Assembly: GCF_016808095.1 (NCBI RefSeq)
Contig: NC_068973.1
Coordinates: forward strand, 36,016,077 to 36,080,076
Direction of reading: 5' to 3'
DNA length: 64,000 bases
Source of the DNA: Vigna angularis
Taxonomy: Eukaryota > Streptophyta > Magnoliopsida > Fabales > Fabaceae
The notes beneath the pieces were generated by a model, which saw only the letters and a list, made by a program, of their open reading frames with translations, ran no database searches and had not been told where the DNA came from. The position numbers and the translations under genes were made by a program. This document shows, piece by piece, positions 1 through 13,079 of the stretch (position 1 is the first letter of the stretch; each line of letters opens with the position of its first letter).

Positions 1-3000
1 AAATATATCAATGCTAGGCTGGTGGATTGTGCAGACCACGGTTCGCCCGGTATCCACTGTATTCCTCACTGTCCTCATAACTATAGCAGCAGCTCTGGCA
101 TCAAGGCCAGAGGTAGGTTCATCCATGAATATAATAGATGGATTGGCAACAAGTTCAACTGCAATTGTTAACCTCTTTCGCTGCTCCGTGGATAGGCCAT
201 TCACTCCTGGTAATCCCACCAAGGCTTCTCTCAGTGAAGTCAGCTCTACCAGCTCCATAACTTCCTCAATGAACATCTGTTATCAATCAATAGGGTCTGT
301 AAGCAACTGAAATGGTTTCATTGGACATTTGGAAGAAGCTACAGTACTACAATGTTGCAATGTCATTTCATTTGCTGTGTGTGCACAAAGAAGTTCTAAC
401 ATGAGCACGAACACGGATCTTATTAGGCACAACACAACCAATCAAACACCCAAGATTTCCTCATTCCAAGAAGTAATAGGATGCACTGAATTCTCTTGAT
501 GTTAATATACAATGTATGATCTCATTTTCAAAAGTTTACCTTTCTAGTTGCAGAATCAACGTCAAGTGGTAACCGAAGCCATGCAGAATAAACCAAAGAC
601 TCATACACTGTAACATGGGGAGAGTGGATATCGGTCTGTTCACAGTATCCTGCAATGCGAGCAAAAGTTTCTTGCTTTTTAGGGTAACCGGATATAGTGA
701 TTTGCCCTTGAATATAACCTGCTGATTTCCTTCCAGATAACACGTCCATTAAAGTTGTTTTACCAGCCCCACTTACACCCATCAGAGCTGTCAGAACTCC
801 TGGTCTAAAAGCTCCATTGACACCCTTCAACAGTTCAAGTCGATCTTCAAGAATGCCTTGGTTCTTCATTTCCTGCAAACATAGAAATCGGAATCTATTT
901 CCAGAAAAACTATGGGAAAACATGCGGAGGGACACCATACACTATGAAATTCAATTCTTGTACCTGTGGCATCTCCACCGCATATCTGATTTCATCAAAA
1001 GTAATAGAAAGGGGTGTGAAAGGAAGAACCATCCCTCGCTTTGTGTTATGCTTGCTTGCACCAATGCTGCCAACTCTTGCTGACAGAGTTCTGGAGCACA
1101 CACTTTTGCGATTTTCATTCCCTTTATCTGCATTGAAATTATACACTACATGAACATGTGCAATTAAAACAGGAAGAAAATGTGACTGCGTGAGTGAACA
1201 TGCAACCCACCAGAAGAGCCTTTGAATCTAGACGATAATTCAATGATGTGTTCCTTTCTGCCTGCATTTCTCTCAGCTAAGGCTTCTTCTGATATTAAAG
1301 CTTGGGGTTTGTCAAATGCTGCAGCAAAATGTTTCCGTTGTTAGAGTAATGTCAGTTCAAAACTGAAAGGTTCGTGTAAAGGTACTTACGGTCAAGATAT
1401 TGCAATGCCAAGGGGAAAAGGAAGTTGAACAGTAACATGTATCCAATGGAAGCTCCAACACCAATCCAATACCAGTATGCTTCAGGGAATATCCCTCTTG
1501 ACTTCAACACCTTCACTCCTAATGGTTCTGTTGAATTTGGGGGTACCTTCAATGCAGAAATATTCACATAGTGTCATCTAAATCTGATTCACACTTTTTT
1601 CCCAGTTCCATATTTGTATTCCCGTACATGTATAGAGACTTACATGTAACCAACTCTTTCCGAGAAATTCATTAACAGCTATAGCGTTCTGTGCATACAT
1701 CATGGGCGAGAACCAGTAACCCCACAGCCACCACCTCTTCACATCAACTGATTAAAAAAGGAGGCTACATTGTCAGATTTTGACATCAAAATACCTTGGA
1801 ACATGCTTAGGAACATGCATTATCACTCTACTTTTACAAGGATCACTCTACTTAAGGACAATCCAATACTTTTGCAATAACTTCTAGTAACACATTCAGT
1901 TTACTTTTGCAAAGTAAACTGAAGTACTTTTATCAACACTTTACCTCTAGATAGGATAAATCCACCCATGACCATAACTGCAAGTAAAGCAAATGACCCA
2001 ACTGTGTTTGCAACGATGATGTTCCTCCCAACTGCCCCCATAAATCGAAAAAGTCCAGATGCCATCTGGTTGATACAAACAAGCAGAAAGTACTGCTTGA
2101 TGAACCTGGCATGAGGAAGTATTAGTAGGCACACTACCAAGCTAAGTCTAAAGTCTAGGCATTATAAAATTAATAGAAGATTCTCACCTTTCAATACTAG
2201 GATCAAATCCTATTACATAGTAAGTCATCACAACCCAAATACCAACTTCCACTAAGGTTATAGGAATCTTAAGGATCCATGTAGGCAGAGAATATGCCCA
2301 AGAAGGAAAAAAGAGAAGGTCCCTTTGCTTATAGAAAACGGGAAGTTTCATGATGGACATGGATAGCTCGGAGTATCCATTGAACATAATCACAATTAGT
2401 ACGAAGAACAATGCACCCATAAAGATACCACCATCAGTTTCAGTATCCCGGTGCATCTCAGTTCTCAGGAACAGTGTCATTGTTATGAACCCCGTTAAAA
2501 TTAACTGAAAATGAAAGAAACCAAACTTGAAGTAATCTACATGAACTAGCCGGCGCAGTTGCAGTTTATTAACAAAGGAAAATAAATATATTGAAGCTAG
2601 AACTGTGCTTACTTGCCACATCTTGAAAATATAGACAAACGAATTCCTTTTCATAAGTAAGAATTCTCTGGACACGCAAGCCTTCAAGAGCTCCTTCTTG
2701 CTAACACCGTACTTGTTCTTTGTTAACACAGCAGGGTGGCCTTTGGACGTGTCAAATGGGGTGGCAAGTTCATCACCAAGCTTTCGACCAATGTGAAACG
2801 ACTGAAATGCCTCAGCAAACTCTCTAACAGTGACGAAGATGTATGGCTCATCTTTACTTGCCCAATATTGTTCTTGGTCTTTTCTTGATGTTACCTGTCA
2901 TACATGTAAACATGAAGAACTGAGTTGTGTGTGTTTTAAAGATGAAAAAAGGAAAACAAGTATATGGAAAGTTAGAATTACTTCTTGTAAAAAATCTGCT

Positions 3001-5152
3001 ACTCCTTTCCTCTCTGGACATTTGAACCCCATGTATTCAAAGAACTCAAGCACATTTTCCCTTGGACCCTGATACACAATTTGACCATCTGAGAGGAGAA
3101 TAATATCATCAAATAACTCGTAAGTTTCTGGTGCTGGCTGGAGAAGAGAGATCACAGCTGTTCCATTCAGAATGTGGATAGATTGTCTTAGAGAATTAAC
3201 CATTTGGAATGTGGTGGAACTGTCTAAACCAGTTGAAATTTCATCCATGAAAAGTGCTCTTGCTGGTCCAACTAGCATCTCACCTATAATTCATAGACAC
3301 AAATAATATCGACTTATAAGTCTCAAAAAATATTAAAATATTACATATTAAACAGAAAACAATATTTTTTTGTTTACCAGTTGTGACTCTTTTCTTCTGT
3401 CCGCCAGAAATACCCCGAATCATGTCATCCCCTACCATGGTATCCGCACAAACTTCTAGTCCCAAAATCTGCCAAATGTTTCAAACAGGAACAACTAAGT
3501 TTCTTCCTTCTTTTTTCAATTAAAACCATCTTACAAAGTTGCTGAATTTAATGTCTTGCCTTCATTATATAATCAGTAACCACATTGGTTTCTTGGCCTT
3601 CAAGTGCTGCTGCCTGCAAATTTAGTACGTTTAGATTAGCCACATACATTTCTAACATATTCACTGCGGAGTCAAGAAACTGCGAGTGGTTAAAATTTGA
3701 TATTTAATTTTGATCTCGTGTCACCTTCATATAAATATCAAGATCAGGATCTGGCTTAATGTTTTCAGCCTTCTCTCTTCTTGACAGTTCTGCCAGCATG
3801 TCTGCATTTCATAGGGAACAGTTCAATCAAAGTTAAGTGAGATAATCCTTCAAAGACAAGTAGACCTGACATCAAGAATGGCTCCTGTTTTCAAAGGGAT
3901 TACTGACCATAACGCGTTCCAATCCCTTGACACCTTGCTGAAAAGGCCAATGTTTCTCTCACTGTCATTTCTCCTATGTGTAGATCAGTTTGACTTATGT
4001 AAGCCGATGTTCTCTGAGGCACAAATTCCTCCATCCCACGACCATTATACAAAACTCGCCCCGAAGACTGCAATTCATCGGGAATAAAGTAGAACGAATC
4101 ATAAACCTTTAAGTGATTCTTATTCATCTGAGCAATTACTGAAACAAAAGCAAATCTCACACGTCCTTACTTTTAGATCTTTGCCAAGTCTTCCAGCCAG
4201 TGCCAACAATAATGTGGTCTTTCCAGAGCTTGGAGGGCCTAAAAGAAGTGTCATTCTGCATAAGCCAAAACAAAAATATATGTTGAGAAAAGATAGTTTA
4301 GTTTAGTCTAGTTCCTCAACATTCCTACATACCAATTCCACAAAGGTCAACTCCACCTTCTTACCTTTTAGGCTTGATGATTCCGCTGACATCATCAAGA
4401 ACTGTGAATGGCTTCTTTCGACTGGGAATAAGGTAAAGAGAATTGAGGAACCCCTTCAGAAAGAAAGAGAAAATGCACACACAGAGACACACATTTGAAC
4501 TTGTCAGTGTTCTCTTCTTCAGAAACAACTCTCGTAACAACATCCAAATCTATTGACCATTTACAATTACCTCCAACAAATTAATGCAGAAGTTAAAGAT
4601 TGTAGGTAGTGCTCTGCTTCCCACATGAGCTTCTGCCTCAACATTCAAGTGCTCAAAACGGACTTCAATAGTGGGAATTTCAAGTCCAACACTGCACTTT
4701 CAACACACATTATAAATTTCCTTATACATGATCCAACACGCACAGACGGCCTAAAACATCCATTATTTTCCATACCCGAGTCAAAGCGATCAAATCTAAA
4801 ACACACACACACATATGTTAGTAGCTTACCGATCAATGCGGTCTCTTAACTTGAACAAGAACTTCTCATTATCTTGTTCTGCAATCTTGACAAGCCTCTC
4901 CACCAAGTTCTTCCTCTGAAGTGGACCAAGTTTGTTTATATGAATCTCCGTAGGAGGTTGGCCTTCAGCCTCGGTGAGAATGCCCCTAGTCATGCGTAGA
5001 TACGTGGGAAGTTTCTCAATGGCAGCCCATTTAAGCTCTTGTTCATCCTCTTCTCTTCTTGAAGACCCTGAAAACACATCAACACCACTGCTTCTCCACA
5101 CGCTGGAGCTCCCTATGCGTGCACTTGCAGCTCTCAGTTCATCATTTTCCAT
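1..5152 (-). CDS. ABCG/PDR-type full-size ABC transporter, 18 exons, 3' end outside window
   Basis: Pleiotropic-drug-resistance ATP-binding cassette transporter of the plasma membrane, which in this family exports terpenoids, hormones or other lipophilic compounds; the substrate cannot be read from sequence. Traced exons, 5' to 3': 5152-4830, 4691-4571, 4453-4365, 4255-4171, 4067-3908, 3801-3725, 3613-3560, 3468-3378, 3283-2982, 2894-2613, 2504-2188, 2105-1945, 1747-1644, 1546-1390, 1318-1211, 1127-964, 872-540, 276-1. They join in frame for 1068 codons of a family length near 1450. NBD1 has Walker [10 protein letters not shown] (184-192), signature SGGQK (324-328) and Walker B LFMDE. The first membrane domain follows, including [20 protein letters not shown]2 has Walker [10 protein letters not shown] (897-905), signature LSTEQ (1004-1008) and Walker B IIFMDE. 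The second membrane domain lies outside the window. The start is the Met before the conserved N-terminal [13 protein letters not shown] segment. All exons are open and all joins keep phase, so the visible part looks functional. One intron has a GC donor. Confidence 0.95.
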
Positions 5153-6904
5153 CTTTCAACTCATACAAGGAAGCTAATTCTGATATGGAGAGTTTATGAT
5201 AAACTTGTGATGTGCATGCAATGCAATGAATTAATCCACCTGTTTCTGGTTTAAGAACGAATGACATAAATGGAAATGGTTTCTTGCATTCTGTCTTAAT
5301 AACAGAAGAGGATGAACGGAAGCTTAGGAATGTAGGCACCTACTTATATAGTGGTTGGAAGCAATGACTGTGAATCCTACATGCAATCTTCTGCGTTGGC
5401 TCAATAATGTGAATTTCTTAATTAAAAGACAGGTCCTCAGAATCACACCCATTTCAAACCTCTCACGTTACTGATTAATATGTTATCACACCAGAAAGAT
5501 AACAAAATTAAACTAATCACTCTTGTATAAAATAATCACGTCTTCATTGTACCCTTTTTCTCTTATGACATAATGCCAAGTCCAACATCCTTTTTTTTTT
5601 TTGACAACATTGTACTCTTTCCGTTTGTTTGTTTTAAGGTTGTTTTACTAAAAATCAAGAAATCTTATAATTTTTTTATTTTAATAAAACAATTACGGAA
5701 ATGATATATGTGTACTTGATAAGTAATTAGTGTTATGTTAAATTTTTAAAATAAAATAAAATAAAAATATGGAGGCTTATATATATATACACATCATCAC
5801 GCACAAACCTTTTCATAGGAATAAACCACTCAAACTAAGACAAAGTTAATGTCTTTAACTAAATTAATTTATTTCTTATCTCCCTGAATTAGTTGATTAG
5901 ATAATAAAATGCTCTCTCTACAATTTAACCAAATAAAGTTCGGAAAATTGGAGAAAAAATAGCGAAATGAATTAACAATCCAATTAAAAGGGTAACAGGA
6001 AATGATGAAAAACTGAAGTGGTGCTATAAATAACGGATCCTGAATGTTCTGACTTGAACAATAAAATAAAAAGTTGAGCAGGAATCTATCATTATTTTGG
6101 TAGTAATAAATCAATAGACGAGGGATCTCTACTCAGAATACAGAACCCAAGAAATTTGATGGTATTTAATAAAATATGGATCCTCTCTCAAAAACAGAAG
6201 AAAAAGAAACATTATTAGTAGTAGTAATAATAAAATGTATGCGTTTAAAAGTAGGGTTTACTAGATTCGGGAAGATTGGGTTTGAAGTTTGGTGATGAGT
6301 TAGAAAGGTAATAAAAGAAATGCAAAGTTCCATCTGTATATGGACTTGCCAAGTTATGCCGACCTAAAATTATTTTAATATTTGTTACAATATTAAGAGA
6401 TGGCTGCTTAAGAAAAATACAGATTCTGCGTAAGAATGACTTCTTCCTTCACACTTTCTTTATACAAAATTTATAATGTTCTCTTAAATATTTGTTAGGA
6501 TTAATAAATTTTTAAATGAATAATCAAGTACATGTTTCAATCTCATTAATAGATATATTAAAAACACGATGATTTAATAAAAAATTATTAAACTTTTTTA
6601 TTATGGAGTAGTCAAACCTATGTCTATTTGGATTATATTTATTTATCATAATTAATATCAATAATTTGGTATCATGATTATTATTTATCATTATGTTATT
6701 ATTAACTATGTTATTATTATATGACTCAGATAAGTATTATTCCAATTAGAATATAGATCCATGATTCATATTGATTCTATAATAATACAATTAGTATTTA
6801 CAATAAATACTTACTTCATAGTAACTTATACTTATTGTACTCATAAAGATCCTAAATTCTCTTATTGACACTTAAAAGAGCTTTTTGTAGGTGTATCACA
6901 TTTC

Positions 6905-6996
6905 TCTCAAGATTAAAGATTATTTGACACACTTAAATATTTTATATTTATCTCAAGATTAAAGATTATTTGACACACCTAAATATTTTACATTCA
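6905..6996. repeat. 46-bp direct tandem duplication
   Basis: Two adjacent 46-bp copies, each beginning TCTCAAGATTAAAGATTATT, differ at only a few positions. The second copy runs into one arm of an inverted repeat with the segment near 7087-7112. This suggests a small non-coding transposable element or hairpin. No coding content. Confidence 0.8.
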
Positions 6997-7112
6997 TTTG
7001 ACACTATCCTTATTCATATTTTATTCTTTTCTTTCTTGAAACAATACAAAGTTTACACTTTTTTGACTATTTTACCCTTGTAACCTGTGTCAAATGAATG
7101 TAAAGGTGTGTC
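6970..7112. repeat. Hairpin-forming inverted repeat (possible MITE)
   Basis: The left arm (about 6970-7004) reads GACACACCTAAATATTTTAC followed by ATTCATTTGACAC. The right arm (about 7087-7112) reads GTGTCAAATGAATGTAAAGG then TGTGTC, close to the reverse complement apart from a short gap. A loop of roughly 80 bases separates the arms. No target-site duplication was found, so identity as a transposable element is inference. Confidence 0.55.
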
Positions 7113-8403
7113 ATGGTATCATTACTCTTCTCTCAATAGCAAGGAACCCCGTTCTGATCAACAAGAGATTTTAAAGTCACAACTAGGATTTTGTTACATG
7201 TCCGCAAATCCAAGATTTTGATAAGATCATTTGGCGTCTATAGTGGGACTAATAATGAAACATTCGATCCCTTAAGCTCTCCATCGAGGACATCTAGTCA
7301 TTTCCCTTAGACTTCTACTAGAAGACTTATGTTCCTACCACACTCTTAGGAGTTGAGGTCAAGTAGAGTTTAAATATTCCTTTCGCCTATTGATACATAT
7401 TTTAAGAACAAAACCGTGATAGACAAGATTCCAAAGCAGATAATACTTAAAATATTTGGTAATTAACCCTAACGATATCATTTAATTGATAGAAAGAATA
7501 CCTATTACCAAAATATAATTTTTACCAAAAACATGAATTTCTAACATGAAATTGCAAACTTCATTCCAAGAAAAAAAATTAATGATTGAGTTATGCATAT
7601 AATAAATTTAACATTATTTTCTTAAGCTTTAATATCATTCATATTTGAATACTTAAAAGTGTATTTGAAATTAGGAAAATATACATCAAATATAATATGA
7701 AGAGATTGATCACTAATAAGGTATAAGTTATTCATACAAAAGATTTAACACCACTTATATTTGAATTTTATACTTAAATACCTAAATGTCCTTATGAGAT
7801 TGGAAAATTATACATTAGAATAAACCGAGAAAAAATTGATGATCAATAAAATATAATTTATCTATATAGTAGACTTAACATGATAGAAGTATTTCTTTTC
7901 TTATATATCGTTAAACTTTCCATTTAATGCTGTAGAATTAATTCGTTTTAGAATATTTTGAAGACATTATTTTTGCATGTGGAAGAGAAGAGGTAGAATG
8001 TTGAAGATGAAGATGAGAAGAGAAAACAAAAGAGATCCCATGTGTCCCAAAATCCCCATGGATCCGGAAAAGATCCGATGGTCCAAGAGTCAACGCCTAT
8101 GTTACTTCTCTCACCATTATTATATTTCAAACAACATCATTATTCTACGTATTCTCCACTAATGCATGTCCATTCTTATCATGCATTCACATTTGCATAT
8201 ATATGCATGCATGTGCTACCTGGCCTTTGCTTCACCTAAAATAATGTTAAGTGTCTCTCATCATCCATCACCTTCATCATTTCACCTCTAATAAACTCAA
8301 ATATTTCTCAACCAACACCACCAAACGCACCACCATAATCATATCTTTAAATATAAGATATCCATGGACATGCCTACCATAAATACAACCCCAAACCTTT
8401 ACC

Positions 8404-8700
8404 CTTTGTTCACTTGAATGGATTTGGAGGAGAGTGATGAAATGAATTTGAGAGAATTTGATGATAAATTTTTTTATTGTTTATTTGAATGGATTTGAAA
8501 GTAACTGAGAACAGATTTGAAAATAAAGTTTGTGAGAATTAGTGTAAGATTTGATTGATGTGACAAATTAAAAAAATTTACTTCCAAAATACACTCTTAC
8601 TTACCTCCAAATTCACTCAAATAAACAACAAAAAATTTACCTTCAAATTCTCTCAAATTCATTCAATCATTCTCTTCCAAATTCATTCAAGTGAACAAAG
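8404..8700. mobile_element. Palindromic foldback MITE, about 297 bp
   Basis: The element opens CTTTGTTCACTTGAAT and closes with the reverse complement ATTCAAGTGAACAAAG. The two halves are near reverse complements almost to the centre, with repeated motifs such as CAAATTCTCTCAAATTCATT. No coding capacity, as expected for a non-autonomous element. A matching part copy lies inverted at about 22640-22826. No clear target-site duplication was found, so the superfamily is not assigned. Confidence 0.8.
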
Positions 8701-9209
8701 TCTTAGTTTTTTATACTTCCTTCATGCATGTGATCATGTGTTGTACTCAAAATCATAAACTTTTACTTATTTTTCATCAACACTTTAATCTCTAATACTT
8801 TCTTTGTGAACAACAAAAACAAAAAAGTGGGGCTTTTGAATTTGACTTTTTTTTTATAAACTCTCAACTAAGCAATCATTTTAGTACTTTCTTTTTTTGT
8901 TTGAACTAAGTTATGATAACTGAATTATGACTAAAACATCTGATGTCGGACATCATAAGTTGATGTTTGTCATTTTTTTTCAACATGTTTTTCTTAATGA
9001 AAATTAATAAAAAGGAGATTCGTAAGAGTATTTATATTAATTTAGTTATCTATTAAACAAAGCATTTGATTTGAGTTAAATAGGGAATTTTACTTTAGCA
9101 TATTCCATGCATCCGTGGAAATGCCTATATATTATAAATCCTGTATATTATAAATATATTATAAAATTATTATAAAATTAATACTTGAATTAAATCATAA
9201 CAAAATGCA
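8701..9209. other. AT-rich spacer before the tRNA gene
   Basis: No open coding segment and no recognisable repeat. The sequence just upstream of the tRNA is AT-rich with a CAA triplet (TAACAAAATG), a context common for plant tRNA genes. Confidence 0.5.
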
Positions 9210-9281
9210 GCGTCAGTAGTCCAACGGTTAGGATAATTGCCTTCCAAGCAATAGATCCGGGTTCGACTCCCGGCTGACGCA
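9210..9281 (+). tRNA. tRNA-Gly, anticodon TCC
   Basis: A 72-base cloverleaf. The acceptor stem GCGTCAG pairs with CTGACGC, followed by discriminator A. The D-arm region contains CCAACGGTTAGGA. The anticodon stem ATTGC/GCAAT encloses the loop CTTCCAA, anticodon TCC (UCC), which reads glycine GGA and GGG codons. The T-arm is CCGGGTTCGACTCCCGG with the expected TTCGA box-B core. No intron is present. Internal promoter boxes A and B are intact and an oligo-T stop follows within three bases, so the gene looks functional. CCA is not encoded, as expected for a nuclear gene. Confidence 0.97.
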
Positions 9282-9283
9282 TA

Positions 9284-9287
9284 TTTT
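9284..9287 (+). terminator. RNA polymerase III T-run terminator
   Basis: TTTT three bases after the tRNA discriminator base, the usual Pol III stop signal. Confidence 0.75.
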
Positions 9288-10539
9288 CCCTAAACCCTAA
9301 ATTTTAATAATTCAATAAATAATAATATGATTCATGTTTTCCAAATTACCTTTACACTATGAAAAGAGAAATCCAATCAATTTAGTTAAAAGTTTATTAT
9401 CACAATTGTAAACTTTATATATTCTATATACATATACATGACAGGTAAGGTGGTGTACAGAAATATTCTTGATAAATAATAAAACAATGATAAGATGAAA
9501 TACATTTATGTTCGATAAATATTACAAAAATAAAATAGTTATAAAAGAAATAATTTTTTTATTTTTTTAAAAAGTAAGTAAAAAAGAATAATATAAAATA
9601 AATGTAAAAAATTTATATCACAGTGTTATTTCTCTAAATCATATACCACTTCCTTTCAAATTTTTTTCAAACAAATACAGTATATTTGAGTATAAAATAG
9701 AAAGATGAGATGAATGAAATGACAGGTAAGGTGAGAAGGAGGAGAGAAAAGGTAGATGGAGATGAAGTTAACCTAAAAGATAGAATGGGAGACAAAATGA
9801 ACATGGGAAATATGAAGAATTGTGGTGAAGTGCATGGCTATGTCTCAATCATTTATGACTGTGTTTATTACGATGACAACAACTATTATATATACCTCCT
9901 TTTAGAATACCAACTTCTTCACATTCACATATCTATATATATGTATTCATCACTGCAACTAATTCTCATTCACATCTCATAAATGGGAGTAGTCACATTT
10001 TGTCAATATCTGTAACATAATTGATGAACTTCCATTGATGGTACCCGTGATACAAAAGCTGGTTGATTTGTAAGAATTATTGTTTTTTGTTTGTACATGT
10101 TAGAATATATAGATGTCATAAAAAAAATTCAATATAAAACATTATCCTTTGTGATTTGTGAATAAAATGGTCATTTGCATACATAATTGCATTAATTGAA
10201 TGATTTCATCATACATTATCCTTGTTTCAGATCATACATAAGAATTTTGTGTTTTTCTTGTAGATTGGTGATTCTAAGTGTCAAAATCATAACTTGGGAT
10301 GAATTGATGTACAAAATGCAGATGCAAAACAGAGAGTTCCACAACCTGTGGATTATGCTACAAAGAATAGAAGACAAAACAGAAAGTTCCACAAGTGAGT
10401 TGCGGTTTTTACCACAACCTGTGGATTTTGCTTCAGGAAGTGCAAAATTGAAACAGAGAAGAGCCTAAGCAGATTGTGGATTTTTCCATGAACGGTTGAA
10501 TTTTTCAGAGCAGTTACTAACCTCTTATATAACGTGGAT
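9288..10539. other. AT-rich spacer between tRNA and retrotransposon remnant
   Basis: No supported gene. A 90-codon open frame at 9710-9982 has low-complexity, AT-driven composition and resembles no family known to me. Around 10330-10460 short phrases such as CCACAACCTGTGGATT occur twice. They may already belong to the long terminal repeat of the adjacent retroelement, but this could not be shown. Confidence 0.4.
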
Positions 10540-11340
10540 TTAAAGAGATTTAAATTAAATAGAAATTAATGACCGTTACTTAGAGAGAGTAATCACTCTC
10601 CTAAATAGGGGGATTAAAAGGAAGGATTAAAAACGAAAAGAAAAAAAAAACGCACGGAGATGCAGGGAAAAGCTTCAACACTTCTTCTTCTTCTTTTGGT
10701 TTGCATTTGAATTTTTACATTATGCAGGGCTAAATTTCCTTTTGTTAGAGGATTGATGTAGTACTTTTGATTATAATTTCTAAACCTTTTCAATTGATGT
10801 TTTGTTAATTTTAATTGTCTCAGTGTTCTATTTAGTTCTAATGTCTATTCTATGAACAGTTTCACAATTGGGAAATTATGGATTTTTGCGATTATAAATA
10901 GAACATATTAGATGTTGTCACAATTGAGAAATTGGGCACAACTAATTAGTTTGTAATTGAGATAATAATTGTTCTTCATGATTTTATTGAATTTTGTAAC
11001 TGACCTAAGGGATTGGGGGTTCGAATTCAATAGATAAGTTTATCTATCTAAGGAATTAGGGGTAAACAAGTTCTTACTAAACTCAAGTGGATAATTACAA
11101 TTCACACATCAATTTGAAAAGGGGAGGAAGTTGTATGAAAACGTATGAAATCAATTATCTAACATTGTTTATATTATTTGAATTCTAATCACTTATTTAT
11201 GTTCATCATTTAACTTGATATTTTTGTTGCTCAAAATTACGTGAATTAGTAATCTAGTACTCAACTCATTCAATCCCAGAGGACGATACTTTATTACTAC
11301 AATAATGATTGGTACACTTGCCAAACGTGCATTAAGTTTT

Positions 11341-11357
11341 TGGCGCTGTTGTCGGGG
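11341..11357 (+). other. Retrotransposon primer-binding site (tRNA-Asp type)
   Basis: TGGCGCTGTTGTCGGGG matches the reverse complement of the 3' end of plant tRNA-Asp with CCA (TGGCGCCGTTGCCGGGG) at 15 of 17 positions. Both mismatches are C-to-T changes, the signature expected from decay of methylated cytosines. The site sits directly after the inferred 5' LTR and about 170 bases before the gag start. Confidence 0.85.
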
Positions 11358-11524
11358 ATTGATTTTAGTTGATATTAGTGATCTAATTGGCTTAAGATCT
11401 GAGTTGTAGATTTTAGGAGAAAAAAAATTCGTTTCTAAATTTTGCTTTTCGTTTTTAATTGTGTTCATTTATTTTGTTGTCGTGTAATTTTTGTGTATTG
11501 TGTTTTTGTGTCTTTAAGTCGTTT

Positions 11525-13011
11525 ATGCGAGGTACTGGTGCTCCAGAAGATTTGCTTTTTGATTCAGAAATTGAACGCACTGCCAGAAACAACAGAAGTA
11601 GTGCAAGAAGGAGAAAGAGAGAAAGAAGAAAGGAACAAAGACGAATTGAGCAAGATGAGGAGACATCAACAATGACAGAATAACAACCTATGAGAAAGAC
11701 TCTTCGTGATTATTCTATGCCAAATCCTAATAGTTACCAAGGGAGCATTGTGAGACCTCCTATTCAAGCCAACAACTTTGAAATCAAGTCTGCATTGTTA
11801 CAATTCATCCAACAAAATCAATTCGGAGGTGCAGTATCAGAAGACCCTAATTCTCATTTGGAGAATTTTCTGGCAATCTGTGATACCTTGAAGATTAATG
11901 GAGTTTCAGATGATGCAATTCGCTTGAGACTTTTTCCCTTTTCACTACGGGATAAAGCCAAAAGTTGACTTCAATCACAACCTTAAGGGAGTATTTCTAC
12001 ATGGGAGGATATGGCTACAAAATTTGTAACCAAATACTTCCCTCCATCCAAGTCAGCTAAAATGAGAAATGAGATCACTACCTTTGTGTAGCAAGAAATT
12101 GAATCCTTATATGAGGCATGGGAAAGATACAAGGAGCTAATGAGGAAGTGTCCACATCATGCTCTACCAGAATGGTTGCAAGTGCAAATTTTCTATAATG
12201 GTCTTTCACCCTCTTTTAAAGCAATTTTGGATGCAGTAAGTGGAGGATCATTTAATATGAAAATACCAGAGGAAGCTTTTTGGAGACTCTTGAGCTAATG
12301 GCAAATAACACAGTGAATATGCAGTTTGATCGTTAAAATAGAAAAGTTGGAGTGTTGGAAGTTAATACTTTGGATGCTATCCTAGCCCAAAACAAGTTGT
12401 TAACACAGCAGATCACTAATTTGACTCAGAAGTTGGGAAATATGCAAGAAAATAATGTTAATACAATATCTCCAATGTGTGATTTTTGTGGAGGAATGCA
12501 TCAGAATGGTGAATGTCAGGCCACTCAACAAGAGGCACATGTGAATGTAGTGGGACAACAACAGAATCAGTTTTCTACCAACCTTAATGCAAATTAGAGG
12601 CATCAACCAACTAGACCTTTGACTAATCCAATCCAATCCAATCAACCAAGGCCTCCATATCAATATCAAGCACAACCTAACAATCAAGGAAACAAGATGT
12701 CTACGTTGGAAAATGTATCAGAGAAGCTAACTCTACAAACTTCTACCTTTGTGGAGCATACTTTTAATCTCATGAATGAGACAAAGACTAACTTCAAGAA
12801 CCAGGAAGCTTTCATCAGAAATTTGGAGAACCAAATTAGTCAACTTTCAAGACAACTCTCAAAGAGATCTCTTGGAACACTTCTTAGTGACACCATACCA
12901 AACCCAAGGGAACAATGTAAGGAAATTCAATTGAGAAGTCTAAGAGTGTTAGAGAATGAAAAAAGTAGTAAGATGGAGCGAGAGAGAAAAAAAGAGTTGA
13001 TGAAACAGTAG
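11525..13011 (+). pseudogene. Retroelement gag polyprotein remnant
   Basis: Capsid/nucleocapsid protein of the Gypsy element. The frame opens MRGTGAPEDLL, has an in-frame stop at 11681, then continues with the hallmark gag segment around HLENFLAICDTLKINGVSDD and FPFSLRDKAKS. Further stops at about 11966 and 12090 and at least one frameshift follow. A retroviral-type zinc knuckle CDFCGGMHQNGEC is present near 12478, followed by NQEAFIRNLENQISQLSRQ and SDTIPNP, typical of Athila-like gag. It cannot make a full gag protein. The last open part ends at 13011 and runs out of frame into the protease region. Confidence 0.85.
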
Positions 13012-13079
13012 AAGAGAGTGAAGAGAATGAAGTTGAGAGAAAATGTGAGGAGAAGAATGAGGGAGAAAAAAATCAAGAA

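Larger units (their letters stand above)
5153..8403. other. AT-rich intergenic spacer upstream of the PDR gene
   Basis: Contains the putative promoter and 5' leader of the leftward ABC transporter gene. No TATA box could be assigned with confidence. No gene-like coding stretch was seen on either strand. It holds a short tandem duplication and a hairpin repeat near 6.9-7.1 kb. A segment near 7.2-7.35 kb (TTTGGCGTCTATAGTGGGAC at about 7230) is weakly reminiscent of retroelement primer sites but could not be tied to any element. Confidence 0.6.

Noticed and set aside
2184..2729. 181-codon continuous frame in the PDR gene
   Set aside because: It reads through an intron (2505-2612). The spliced exons on either side are the real coding parts.
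7225..7250. TTTGGCGTCTATAGTGGGAC as a retroelement primer-binding site
   Set aside because: Only a loose resemblance to plant Gypsy primer sites, with no LTR or gag around it.
9291..9301. TAAACCCTAAA, a telomere-like motif next to the tRNA
   Set aside because: Single occurrence with no tandem array; chance or a common plant promoter element.
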